From Phoronis australis (lineage: Eukaryota; Phoronida; Phoronidae), in assembly GCA_002633005.1 (NCBI GenBank), contig NMRA01000055.1:257992-317991 (forward strand): a stretch of DNA of 60,000 nucleotides, in the 5' to 3' direction. Shown in pieces: positions 48,701-59,746 of the stretch (positions are counted from its first letter, which is position 1; each line of letters begins with the position of its first letter). The notes under the pieces were generated by a model that was not told the origin of the DNA, made no database searches, and worked only from the letters and a program-made list of their open reading frames with translations. The position numbers and the translations under genes were made by a program.

Positions 48701-51528
48701 GTTGTGTAGGTGCAGATTATTAACACTTGCCTGCATTATTGTAAGTTACATCCTTGCAGCACAGTTTATATTGGTGACATGTGTTGTGCCTTGAGGCACC
48801 CTACAGGGTTATTACAACATAACAGATTATGGTTTAATACTGCACTTGTCTATTCTAATCTTGTTGAAATTGTGCTGAAAATAGTGGAGTCATAAGGGTG
48901 AAACACTAGCCAATCAGAAAATTTCATTATGTTTTTGGAGAACCATAATATTGCATTCTACTCCCTGGGCTTCCTATCTAACCCCCAAGTTTTCACTTAT
49001 AAGTGCCCTTGCTCAGCTTACCACTCATCCCTAATTTGTATGACTGACACTTCCTTGTAAGTGCCGGCTTCTTCATGAACACTCTCCTCATCAGAATTTT
49101 AGCACCCAAAAAGTATGCAACCTGACAATCGTTAATTCAGCAGAACCTTGCTTTATTCGGGTGGAAAAATTCTCATACTATCCTGCTCTTTACTGAATCA
49201 GATATGTAGTGCGTAAAATTCGCTTAAGTCAGACATGCATGTGTCAGATTTTCATTTAAGTCGGACAAAGGTCCGCATTACGGTTCTTATTCATGCACTC
49301 TACCCGTTGATATCGCCTTACTAGGATGTATACTGTTCTGGTTGGATCTGAATTGTGCCAGTTTTACTGTAATTGTTCTGGCTCGTACGCTTGTCTCAAT
49401 GAACTATTTAATAATTATAATCTTATTTGCTCATTCACTTGTACAAAATGGTGAAAGTGTGTGCTTGAGTAATGCATCGCTACATGTCTTGCTTTGGGAA
49501 TTTAGAGATAGTCTGTCAGTGGAAAAAGCTTGGTCACAAAAAGCTTGGTCACAAAAAGCTTGGTCACAAAAAGCTTGGTCACAAAAAGCTTGGTCACACT
49601 ACTTGTGTAAGTGGACTGAACATTCTAGACAGTGAGTCCCTTACTACAAGTTGATGTTTTATTCCACTCTTGCACACAAAGTCCAACGCCTGATTGATCA
49701 TAGTTTATTTTTAAGCACCCTTGATTGGCTTAATGGCCACCCTGATTATGGCGTTGGCCAATCCAAGTGCCCAATACAAGTGCCCTGGGCTGTAACTGGG
49801 ATGAGTGCTGTATTCATCAAGCTGCATGACTTTCTATTCAACTGCAACTGAACAACAATGTCAACAATGTCAGATAAAATTCTTACTTTTTGTAACAGCA
49901 TTGTTGACCTTCATAATAAAAAATTGCATTTAGGGAGTAGTTTTTGTGCAAAATGAAAAGTTTCTGTGATATAAAAACAACATTTTACCACCTACTGACT
50001 TTTTGCTGTGTATTACCATTTATAGATACATGAGCTGAACCTATGCATTTCTACCAATTGTCCTTTCGTCACTTTTGTGCAAGACTTACTGTAAAATCTT
50101 ACCAATAGGACACAATATGACATACGGGTGATACTTTACTTTCTTCATAAACAATGAGTTGGCACACAGTAATGCCTTACTACACAGTGATGCCACGTTA
50201 TAAAAAAGTTTGAAATTCATGAGATTCTGTCATAGACTTCAATAAATTCAAACAGTCAGGCTTCCATACATGTGCAAAGTCAAATTAATCTGTTCAATTA
50301 TAATTTCAATATCCACCAGGTGACATTTCCTTAGTCACATACTTCGTATACATGTCACAGTCGCTGTTATTTTACTATAGCTATCAATTTCCACATCTGG
50401 GAGTAGGACTTTTTCTGTTAAGACATATTTTTTGGTTTTTTATATTAGTCATCTCCATATTCCGAAAATGATTTTCAGTGTGGGTGTATTGTGTCCCAAG
50501 TAATATTCACATTCTTTACACCCCAAGCTTGGTCTCTACAAGTGATTGTGTCCCAAGTAATATTCACATTCGTTACACCCCAAACAAGCTTGGTCTCTAC
50601 AAGTGATTGTGTCCCAAGTAATATTCACATTCTTTACACCCCAAACAAGCTTGGTCTCTACAAGTGATTGTGTCCCAAGTAATATTCACATTCTTTACAC
50701 CCCAAACAAGCTTGGTCTCTACAAGTGATTGTGTCCCAAGTAATATTCACATTCTTTACACCCCAAACAAGCTTGGTCTCTACAAGTGATTGTGTCACAC
50801 ATGGCCCCTGGCCTTCTTCACACTGTGTTTTGGATGATGTCCGTTCTGAGATGAAAACAGTGACACAACACCTGTTTACTTTGGTGGCAAAACTGTGGAC
50901 AGGTTGTTATTTGGATAATCTTTGCTTAATATCTCTGATGTTAATCTGAAGTGATTGTTTTTTTTTGCATTATCTGTTACCTCCTTTTTCAAAGCACTGG
51001 GTAGCTTTTCATGTACCTGAAAGAAAGTTTCATTTTCTGAATAACGGTCGTAGTTCTTTCATTCAGAAATTCTCAGTAATGGCTCTCCCAGGCACTGCTC
51101 TGCTTGTTACAGTTTGCATCCCTGTTTGTACCTCTGAGGTGTCCCTAAGACTCAGAAGTCACAAAATCTTCACTGTAATTACACTACTGGCCTATTTTCA
51201 ATGTCTGTTTACAACAATTTGTAAATATATGATAATGTGCCTTACCAAGGATCACTAATAGTTGAAGTGTAAATGTTCTTCAATTTAGCACATAGTATGG
51301 TGCTCAAGTGGAATAACATTTCTTCATTTCAGTCTACAAAAAAGTGATTACTGTTCATTTTGCAAGTAAATTGTATTTGAAGTCTAGAAGGTGAATGTTG
51401 TGTTCAAGTATGTGTATCGTTGTTCACTGCAGGAGGAGCAGGAGAGAGCTCAACACATGTTGGCTGAACAACAGAAGCATAAACAGCAGACAAGTGGCTG
51501 GTTATCCTCTCTGACTGGCAAAAGATAG
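33748..51528 (+). CDS. timm50: TIMM50, TIM23-complex presequence receptor of the mitochondrial inner membrane
   Basis: TIMM50 receives preproteins at the inner membrane and passes them to the TIM23 channel. Coding exons: 33748-34111, 35361-35392, 35600-35621, 36415-36473, 37484-37603, 38889-38996, 40070-40168, 41539-41695, 43924-44027, 51433-51528. Phases agree; 386 residues plus TAG (human 353). Residues 1-50 are basic, hydroxylated and arginine-bearing, as in a matrix presequence. A membrane helix follows ([20 protein letters not shown]). The FCP1/NIF-like domain holds [73 protein letters not shown] and [12 protein letters not shown]. The phosphatase motif DxDxT is replaced by E-M-T-G, as expected for a receptor. 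The start ATG at 33748 was chosen over 33706 because of its Kozak-like AAGATGGCG and presequence; the exons and introns extend over 17.8 kb. Confidence 0.96.
34112..35360 (+). other. TIMM50 first intron, no further feature seen
   Basis: AT-rich, with no recognisable repeat or coding segment. Confidence 0.6.
35361..37603 (+). CDS. timm50: TIMM50 microexons and start of the FCP1-like domain
   Basis: Exon 35361-35392 (32 bp, [11 protein letters not shown]), exon 35600-35621 (22 bp, IKDEFSD), exon 36415-36473 ([19 protein letters not shown]) and exon 37484-37603 ([15 protein letters not shown]). Human reads GAPEVDESGRMIEDEF and MIIEPTSPCLLPDPL. For the last exon the acceptor AACTTGCAG at 37483 keeps phase; an upstream acceptor at 37433 would lead into TAA after 13 codons. 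Confidence 0.9.
37990..38340 (+). repeat. Diverged satellite C, TIMM50 intron fragment
   Basis: Contains GACAGATCTGACTAATATAG and a degraded core TATGCCCTCTTATGGCAGTT (about 38150-38170), with AATTTGGCATATGTGTTC spacing as in the 17-18 kb array. Confidence 0.5.
41760..42215 (+). repeat. Diverged satellite C, TIMM50 intron array
   Basis: Two cycles. The first has GTGCCTCCTAGTAGCAGTTT (about 41909), the second the best core in the window, GCCCCCTAGTGGC at 42045-42057, then GAAATTTGGTAAATAGCTTT. Confidence 0.6.
42258..42385 (+). repeat. ~130-bp duplicated intron segment, copy 1 (pair with 43308-43440)
   Basis: ACAAGTTGTCCATGAATACA, then ATTGCACTTTG and GCATAGTTAGG, match 43308-43440 (ACAAGTTGTCAATGAATACA and so on) with scattered differences. 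Same orientation, 1.05 kb apart. Confidence 0.75.
43308..43440 (+). repeat. ~130-bp duplicated intron segment, copy 2
   Basis: See 42258-42385. It follows TTTTCACATTTACAAG and ends near ACATCTTCAATAG. Confidence 0.75.
45300..45480 (+). repeat. Dispersed repeat A, copy 2 (TIMM50 last intron)
   Basis: TTCAACATTGAATTCCAAGC, then CTTGCTTCTTAGTAACCATT and GCTGGTCAGTTACATAATTC, parallel the copy at 3565-3780. Confidence 0.6.
45850..47880 (+). repeat. Diverged satellite C, longest array (TIMM50 last intron)
   Basis: Many degraded cycles with AAATTTGGCATGTG-like and TTTTGGACAG-like words. Better cores: ACACCCTAGTGGC near 47392-47404 and GTGCCATCTAGTGG at 47721-47734. Open frames at 47309-47668 and 47731-48003 run through it and are not genes. 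Intron 44028-51432 has no other coding signal. Confidence 0.55.
49522..49602 (+). repeat. 15-bp tandem repeat, five copies
   Basis: Unit AAAAAGCTTGGTCAC, perfectly repeated, so recently expanded. In one frame it encodes AWSQK repeats, but nothing suggests translation. Confidence 0.9.
50485..50797 (+). repeat. 61-bp tandem repeat, five copies
   Basis: Unit starts GTGTCCCAAGTAATATTCAC and contains CAAGCTTGGTCTCTACAAGT. The first copy lacks four bases (AAAC); the others are almost identical. It lies in the TIMM50 last intron. Confidence 0.9.
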
Positions 51529-53460
51529 AACTTATTGTAAACCTACTACTCTAGGAGTTATTGTACAAGGAGCATCTGTATTACGTACACAGGTGTAGGT
51601 AAATGTGCTTCAGGAAGAACCATATATGTGTAAAAACTGGAATGTCCAGAGTCATTGTATGTGTTTGTATTACTTTCAAACCCTTGAGGATTGGAACCTT
51701 TGTAAAGATCCTGTGATGTGTTCTGATCACTGATGGCCAGGCAAATTCACATGTGCTAAAATTGGGATTGTCTGAAAGATGCAGCAGACAAATAGGGTAA
51801 CAGACCAGGGTCCAGGATTTGATCAGGTTTGACAATGGTTAAACATTGGATATGCTTGAGACTTCTCCATTATCCCTATGCAGAGGATCCCCAGGTTCCT
51901 CTGGAGTCGCACCATATTTTATCATCACCTCTGTAGATCCGCATTCTATATTCACATAATGTGAATGCAATTCAGTTGGGTAAATGGTAGACCACCATAG
52001 ATTGGTTTAGTAAATGCATTGCATCTTTTGTTTGTATAAATTATCTTTGTTTGCCAGATGTTCACAAAGCACTGTCAGTGTTATGGAATTCTGGTGCATT
52101 ACTACTGATTATGTCAAGTAAATTTTATAAACACGTCTTTAATTTGATTTCAACAAACCAGACTAGAAATTAATCAGATGCTGTCTGCTACTTTACAAGT
52201 TGGCAGATTTAAGTTGAAAGGCCTGCACAGTGGTTGATTTGCAAGAGGGTTTAAACCCATTAGTAAGTGTGACAAGAGTAAAAAGCCATAAACGGAGTGA
52301 AATGGGACTGAAATTGTAGATCTACCCTTGCTATATCACTGCTGATTTCATAAATGTTATATTTAAAACTCATGGGCATTTTAAGGTACACTAGCAAGAA
52401 GTGGCCTTCTGCACAGACAATGCAGATTAGTTGTCCGCTCCAGTCTGTTGTCATCTGTATTGAGGCCACAGAGATGGAGCACAAACATAATATCAAAATC
52501 TTACAAATGGAATATCAAATTTATCCTGCAAAAATGTCTATGTTCAGTGTCCAGTGGGAATATCCAATAGCTCCTCTGTGAAGAGGAACTTTGCCTTTCA
52601 CTGACACAATGCAATGGAGTGCCTAACAAGTGGAGTTAACTCTGGCGAGGACCTGCTGTGTTAGACTTGTTTTCAAAAAGCATCTCTATGGTGTGTTTGT
52701 GAATATTGTAGAACGGTGGTTATTGCTCTTTCCTTCTCGTTTCAAGGGGCCTGCAATCAAAAAGTGTCAGACACACTGAAGCCATTAGGATAACAAGAAA
52801 ATACACTTAGTTCCATATTGTTTGTACTACTGGCCAACTTTGCTGTGTGGGGCCTCTATGCTGTTTGGGCATACTCCAGATACGACTTTATGTTACCAGG
52901 TTCTTGCACGCAGGTTCCTTAATTCTGTGATATCCCATATTTAGGTTTAATCCTTAGGAGTTGTCTCGGTCATTCACCAGATGTTAATGTGGGAGTACCA
53001 GCGTCACGTGATAAAGTAACATCGAGGTACTTGTCTTGATTGACGAAACTTACGCGTGGGTTCCCAGAATAGAGTACTCGAGTTGGAGTGTCGCTAAATG
53101 CTTCGTTCTCTGATAATAGATGCCGTCTAGTATCAGCCAGGATGGCGGAACTCCATCTAACATTGCAACTCTAGTATTGTTGACTCCATCTGCCACCAGG
53201 TGTTGGTACGCCAATCCCGTGGCGTCGTGAGTGTCCGGTTAGAGCTGTACAATAGCGTGTCAGGGCGTTCGCAGGAGAGTTGGCAAATAGATGGACTGGT
53301 GAGTTGACACAAGAATAGGTCAACATACGTCCCAGGGACCGAACTTCGAGGTACTCCATGCCCGCAGCGAGAACGTGTTCCATAGACAACAACCAACTAA
53401 GTACGACTGCCGAAGAGGAAATATTTAATCCACTTTAGGACCTGTTGGTTAGTCCCATAC
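51529..53460. other. TIMM50 3' UTR and downstream DNA
   Basis: No AATAAA was found in the first kilobase after the TIMM50 stop, so the transcript end is unknown. Near 53000 there is GCGTCACGTGATAA (E-box) and at 53138-53148 AGGATGGCGGA (YY1-like), but the ATG there opens only a 10-codon frame. Confidence 0.5.
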
Positions 53461-53616
53461 CAAGGGCGGATACAAGATTTTGAGTTGGGGAGCCAGGGCA
53501 TCGTATTAGACAGGATTTTGACCGTCAGACATTCGCACCCCCGAACTGCCAAATGGAATCTGGGATAATTTTAGGGGAGTCATGGCCCCCTTAGCCCCCC
53601 TCTAAATCCGCCACTG
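53461..53616. mobile_element. Short inverted-repeat element F (hAT-like MITE), copy 1
   Basis: Ends CAAGGGCGGATACAAG and, inverted, CAGTGGCGGATTTAG. CATAC is found on both sides. The interior (GAGTTGGGG, CGAACTGCCAAATGGAATCT) is shared with 57230-57380 in opposite orientation. About 156 bp, non-coding. Confidence 0.75.
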
Positions 53617-53960
53617 CATACCTGACCTGAGCTTCGCAGTAGAAGAGAGTCTATTAAAGGTTTTCTAAAACCAAGTAATTTGCATGACACGCATCAGTTT
53701 AAACGCGGCTTTGCATGGTTCTGACACTGGTAGCCGAGAATAGAAAACTAGCCGTTGGGTGAAGGTTATAAGGCCCTAGACTCCTTCCCCGGCTTCATTT
53801 CATTGGATATCGGGGGTAACGGATTTTCTATGTTTTTAGAGGATTCTCGAGGTTGTCAACTAAGACTGGTCATTTAGTAAATTAGCTGCTGCCACATCAT
53901 TCTGCACCAGTTGAACATTATTCTTAAAGCTGCTGGAAATCCGTGTTCCGTGAGGCAAAC

Positions 53961-54241
53961 TTTTGATTTAGATCACTTTCCGCTATAAAGTTGGTGTCAA
54001 CTTGTTCCTTACTCAAGTGAAATGTGATGTCGGAGTTTGCCTGAAATAACTGGCAGTTCGTTATTTCTTGATTGTGAAACCATGCCTAGCGCATGAAATG
54101 ACGCGCCGTGACTAGCCAACTTGTAGAGTCTCCTATCGAGCAATACAACAAACTGTCGATATTTTCGGAGCCCTGAAATCACTCCCAATTTAACTAAGGA
54201 ATAATTTGAGACTAACTTCATGACGGTAAATGGTCTAAATC
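53961..54241. mobile_element. MITE-like element B, copy 2
   Basis: Ends TTTTGATTTAGATCACTTTC and, inverted, GATTTAGACCATTTACC (54225-54241). The interior CTGGCAGTTCGTTATTTCTT matches copies at 9301 and 59747. Confidence 0.75.
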
Positions 54242-57229
54242 CTTGCGCGCATCCAGCCTGAAATATAGGGGGCTCGAATTTTTCGTTATGCGGACCTTTT
54301 ACGGAAAGACTTCAACGAGGACTAAAATAACAACCGGGCCACTAGGTTCAGGCCCACGAATTGTGCATCTGCACCGACTTCCCGTGAATTTTGTGGGCTT
54401 TTGTCTCGTTTAGTCGGACTTTTTATTTCTTTGAGGCGGACCTTTTTGCCCAATTCGCCAAACTGGGGAGCGCATGAAATCGAAAGCTGTTTTTGTCAGT
54501 GACAGAAGGGTGGTTTCAGAATTGCCGCTTAAAGTGTGCCATAGATTTATCACTGGGGGGGGGCTTCTTTTATGTTGGGTACCAAACTGTCCCAACGTTA
54601 CCTTTCAAATGCTCTGCCTTTGAAGGTTTAAAACGTCCACAGGGTGGCAGTAAACGTTTGGACTAGGTGAAAGGTGGGCTGCACTGCAGTTTTTTTTTCT
54701 GCTGACAGCGCCATCTGTTGGTCAGACACTGTTGAGTAACATTCTTGACTACGAGATGCTATCGAGTGGCGTTGAGCCCATTTGAGTGGTCGAGGCCAAT
54801 CTGCGGATTTTGCAGTCATCTTCACGTCACCAATACATTTATGTTCTGTGTTCCCACAATGACAACATGAAGAGCGGTGATGAATGTAAAAGAGCTTACG
54901 CTATGGCGCAACTATGATAACATGACTTTAAGTTTTAAGTATTGATGTACCTATTGCTTGTGAGGGTCGAACAAATGCAGTAGTTTTCGTACATAGGCTT
55001 TATGTAAAACACTGGCAGCTGGTTGTCGTGCATTTTACACTAAATAACAATTTCGAAGGCGATGACACAAATAACAGTCCAAAGATTTTTAAAGTTTTAA
55101 ATTGACTTTTGGAGCTCTTCTTTCTAAAGAAGACCTTCCAGTTGCCGTATTTAAATTGAATGTCCATGTTATGGGTCTAAGCAATTTCTTTCACTATTGA
55201 CTCAAGTATTGTGACAATGGTTGATAGTTGCCATATTGGTTTGCTTTTGTGTGAGTAACAAAAAGTCGCGTCTGTTTTGCTCTTAGCACTGCTTCGTCAC
55301 ACTTTCTGTTCGTTCAGTATTAATAATACCCTGGATGAGAAGACACGTGTCGCACAAATTTGAAACTAATCATCGTAGTGTATTTGCACGACCGAGGCGC
55401 GCGACAGATCGATAGATTATAAAAGCGCTCTTTGACCGATCAATTTCATAAGAAATATTGGATTTATGCGTTTGATATTTTGTTGAATGCTGTGGACGGC
55501 GATTCACCATTGTAAATGGAGGCAATTTTACGGGTTTTGCATGAAGTCAATCACTTGTATCCTAATTCACGAAAAAAGACAGTGCAATTCGCGTTATTTT
55601 TGGCCCCAGTTTACACAGCACCAAATAATTATGTCATTAATAGATGTGCAGTTTCGTGTGGCCCACTGAACAGCAAGACATTTAAATGATAACAGCAAGT
55701 TGCTAAGTTGCTCACAATTAATTGAAGACTTTCAAGTCAAATAAGAATACTAGTCTCCGGAATGTAAAGTAACTAAAGACTGCGTGTACGAAAACATGCG
55801 ACAGCTTTATCGATACATTAACTAATGCTAAAGTACTTTGTTATGTAAGTTACTATAATATTCAATACTATTTGGTGCGATCAGAAATACGAAACATTTG
55901 CTTATACAGGACAAGTGCGAACAAGATTTGACTTTCAGAGAAATTCACGAGTCAAATAAAGGATAACTCCAAAGCATATTTGCACAGTTACCTTGACCAA
56001 TCCGCGTACGAGTGATTAAATGACTGGCAAAGCTCTTAATTGTTCATTAGTCTATATAAAATAGCGCACTCGACATATTTACTTTTATTGACCGGCAATT
56101 TCTCATTTTTTGAAAAACGTGAACATATTACGGTAGCTGCTCATCCATGTTTGTTTTAGTGACATCATTTTAACGCTTGGAATAGCTTCACGCATCATAA
56201 AATATCTTTTTTTACTACAGTGCGTTACAAATTTCTCGTTCATTGACTGGATCTTCAACCTTTAATTATATGCGCGACGCTTTTATTTGCAAAAGAACAA
56301 CTCGAACCTCGACGAGCTCAATGCCCGTTTCCGACGGTGTCTAGAAATCGATATTTTTACATTAAATTCTGATATTAATTTCGCAGGCATTAGTAGTACT
56401 CAGATTTTCCCACGAGAACGGATCGCGTGGCGAGTTTCACAGGATTCACTTAGATTTGATAATCTTGAGACCCAAACGAGAGTTTTTCAAGGCTGATTTA
56501 AAACAAAAAAATCCCCATGGTGACATGACCAGGTATGTATTGTTTATTTTGGAGGTCTTCTAACGTGCTTGTTTATAATGAAACGTGGCCACCGTGCTTG
56601 CGATTCAACAAGGTGTACACAAGAACGGGAAACTTAGTTATGTGTTCACCTTCTACTTAAAACTTTCAATAATATTCAAGAGTTTGTGATACAGAGACGG
56701 TTAAGTTTTAATTCAACATGTTTACGAAACTGGTACATTTTAGTAAAGTAGTCAACCCTTTGATTAATTAGGTACAACTATTAAATTGGATATAAATATG
56801 TAATTAGCTAAGCAGTGATGCAATCATATGACGATTACGCCCAAGACATTACAAACTCGTGGCATTACATGAACGGCGTACCATAGGGGGGCTATAGCCC
56901 CCCACTTTATTAGTGCTGCGACGCCCATGAATAACTCCAACTTCTACTGGCAAGGGTATCTGACGAACCTTGTTGATTGTGTAAATTACTGTATGTAACT
57001 ATGCCTAGATATGTATATTTTGACGATCAGTATGAGGGGCCTAATTTCTGTACTCGAAACTCCACTCGAAAGTTACCAACTGCTTGTCATGTTTGACACA
57101 GTTCGCCGGGTAAACTGACTAATTTGAACTCGAACAAAGCGACATGAAAGGCAAAATTTCGAGTTTGACTGAGTGTCGAGCTCGTGGCCACTCAGCTTAG
57201 ACTGGACTCGAGAAATGGCCAATCACATC
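54242..57229. other. Gene-poor, CpG-rich DNA
   Basis: No exon-like segment recognised on either strand. CpG is conspicuously frequent (for example around 55388-55440). The open frame 56287-56496 has no recognisable domain. Confidence 0.55.
54705..54721 (-). promoter_or_regulatory. CTCF-like site
   Basis: On the minus strand CCAACAGATGGCGCTGT fits the bilaterian CTCF core (CCA-S-Y-AG-R-K-GGCGC) with one mismatch. A weaker relative, ACAGCGCCATCTATG, lies at 44896-44910. Motif only; binding not known. Confidence 0.4.
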
Positions 57230-57380
57230 TGTGGCGGATTTAGAGGGGGCCATGCGCCCCCCCCCTGAAATTCTCCCAGATTCCATTTGGCAGTTCGGGG
57301 CTGCGAATGTCTGACGGGCAAAATCCTGGCTAATACTCTGCCCTGCCCCCCCCCAACTCAAAATTCTGGATCAGCCCCTG
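57230..57380. mobile_element. Short inverted-repeat element F, copy 2 (opposite orientation)
   Basis: Starts TGTGGCGGATTTAGAGGGGG and ends AATTCTGGATCAGCCCCTG. CACATC is repeated on both sides (57224-57229 and 57381-57386), the target-site duplication. The interior CAGATTCCATTTGGCAGTTC is the reverse complement of copy 1. Confidence 0.8.
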
Positions 57381-59197
57381 CACATCGCGTGAAGCTGGAT
57401 ACTCGAAGCGTATCACACCATTCACCAGTGAGTATTGAGTAAAGTTTGGTTGTCACTGGCCAAGATGCTGTAAAATTATCTACACAGACTACAAACTCTG
57501 GTTTTCCGAATACAACTGTCGTATACCGGTAGAGTGTGAAGATAAGTGCTGCCACACTATCTTTTACCTAGAAAATTCATATCCACAGAAGGATTTTTAA
57601 TATTAACTGTATTTTAGAAGCTCTGTTGCAAAATATATACACGGCATCCCATCTTGTGTCCGCGTTTCAAACTTAATGGGTTAAAATGACAGTTATCCAT
57701 GTATCCCCACGAAAGGGCCGATTTTACAAAAAGACGGTGTTTCTGGGACATACCCCTTCGAAAGAGTGACTTTTTCATGGAAAATCCGTGCAAAGAGGTG
57801 TATTTTGAGCACACTCTCTAAGTGGGCGGGTATACTAATATTCCAGCTGCACGCTCCGTCAAAATGTAGCCGAGTGCCCTTTGTTTGTAGACGGGGGTTC
57901 TGACGGTTCAGCAACCGGTCTACCCCAAAAGCCTCGATTGAGTCCCGCTCAATTACAAATGTGGATTAAGATGAGTGACTATACCTCGCGATTAAAGGAC
58001 TTTTCCACGGAATAGGCTCCAGAGACAAATATTTTGTATGGTTACTCATTGTCAATGAAACTGGTGCACTCAAAATTTGGTAATCTCCAAACAGACGAAC
58101 GCGCGTACTTATAAATCATCGATATTCGAGACTTATTTTTCAAAGTATGACGCTTTACCACATGATAGGAAAATATAAAGCAAAAGACGTTCATATTGCC
58201 ATTATTCATGCTAAGTTAACGCGTGAACAAACAGCCGAGTATTCAAAAGATACTAAACAGTTTCAGACTACTGACATAAACTAACTGGAACTAAAACCTT
58301 TGAAACGCGCTGTAGTGCTGGGAAACCCGCCCCAATCCGCATAATTTTAAAGAGCTACTTACGCTCAAAGCGGTGAATTGTATTCATATAACCTACGTGC
58401 ATTTTGATGTCAAGCAGTCGAACGCGCAACAATGTTTAATATTAGGCATCACGAATTCGCCTGTAATAACATGCCTTGTGTATTTTTTCTGAAACTGAAA
58501 ACTGCGGTTTAAGTATTAAATTTAGGGTGCATCTAATTGATGCAAATTTTAGACCAAAGGGAATTAGATTTCATGTTCTCATAAAATTAGAACGGAAACT
58601 CACATGTTGTTAAAAGCACTTTTAATGTGGTTTTACAGGATAGTTTTCGACTGATATAGTGCATCTTACACGTCTAAGTCACAAAGTTCGTACTTATTGA
58701 TTTTAATTTCAACCCCAGTCGATTGTCAAGGAAATCAAAGCTTTTGTAAACTGCGACAACTCGTTGCTCTCTTAATATTTGTTTAGTATATTTAAAATGC
58801 ACGGGCACGGGTCAAACATAGTAAAGTCAAAAGAATTGGTTTATTGTCAGCACTTTATTCATAGTCCGTCTACATTTCGCCAACGATCCACTCATAATAA
58901 TCAACTTACAACAATATACAACTTTGATATTCAAAAATGACTAAATCTGATTAAAATCCATTCATTTTGTGTTGAAAATTGGGTAAAATATTTGTCCTTC
59001 AATTCCGTGAAAAGGAAATAGATTTAATAAGAATTACCGTAGATCAGTGGGTTTCAATAAAATACCAATCAGTGGGTTTCAATAAAACACCAATTAGTGC
59101 AATGGTTTATAGAAAAAATGTGTTCGTGTACAGGAGACAGTACATAAGTGAGCGCTGTATACATATTAAGGTTATGTAATAGGAGCTTCAATTAGAA
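57381..59197. other. Gene-poor DNA, no gene recognised
   Basis: Only a small direct repeat of CAGTGGGTTTCAATAAAA near 59046-59090 was noticed. Confidence 0.5.
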
Positions 59198-59520
59198 AAA
59201 TGTCCAAATTTGGCTAACCTCGGAACATCATGTCTCAGAAACGGCGGATCGGTTTCCGAAACGTTCACATACTGTGCTTTATACACTATTCTACACAACG
59301 CTGTTAGGAATTGGTAAAATATTCACATTCTGCATGAAGGGCTATCAAAAATGAGACATTTATGGTTTTCGTGAAAAACGTTGCACAAAATGGAAGCAAA
59401 ATGACAATGGAGAAAACAGTAACAGCGTTCAGTTTTTTAGAGTTCACCTTGAACATTTATATCAAATAAAATTTGGTTATTGACACCGCTGTGCTATCTA
59501 TGCACATTTTTTGCTAAATT
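59198..59520 (+). repeat. Dispersed repeat D, copy 2
   Basis: Begins AAATGTCCAAATTTGGCTAA and continues through TCTCAGAAACGG, CGCTGTTAGGAATTGG and TTTTTTGCTAAATTTTAC, in the same order as 28885-29165. Confidence 0.65.
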
Positions 59521-59746
59521 TTACTAAAAATACATGATCACGTGACCCAGTAAAAAGCAAAGTCCAAACTCAGTTTCTACGCGGGCTTTCTACAGTTAAT
59601 TTTTATTTTGTAAACATTTGGCTAAACGCGCAGGCATGTCGATAAGATGCTAAATAGGGAAACGTGGAATCCAACAAAGAATGTTTGTTGTCAATTCTCT
59701 TCGAATCCCGGCTATACACCCGCATGTTACGTCATAAAAACTAATT

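Noticed and set aside
53157-53396. Overlapping minus-strand frames near the E-box/ATGGCGG segment
   Set aside because: Two frames of similar length over the same DNA and no recognisable domain; probably chance in CpG-rich sequence.
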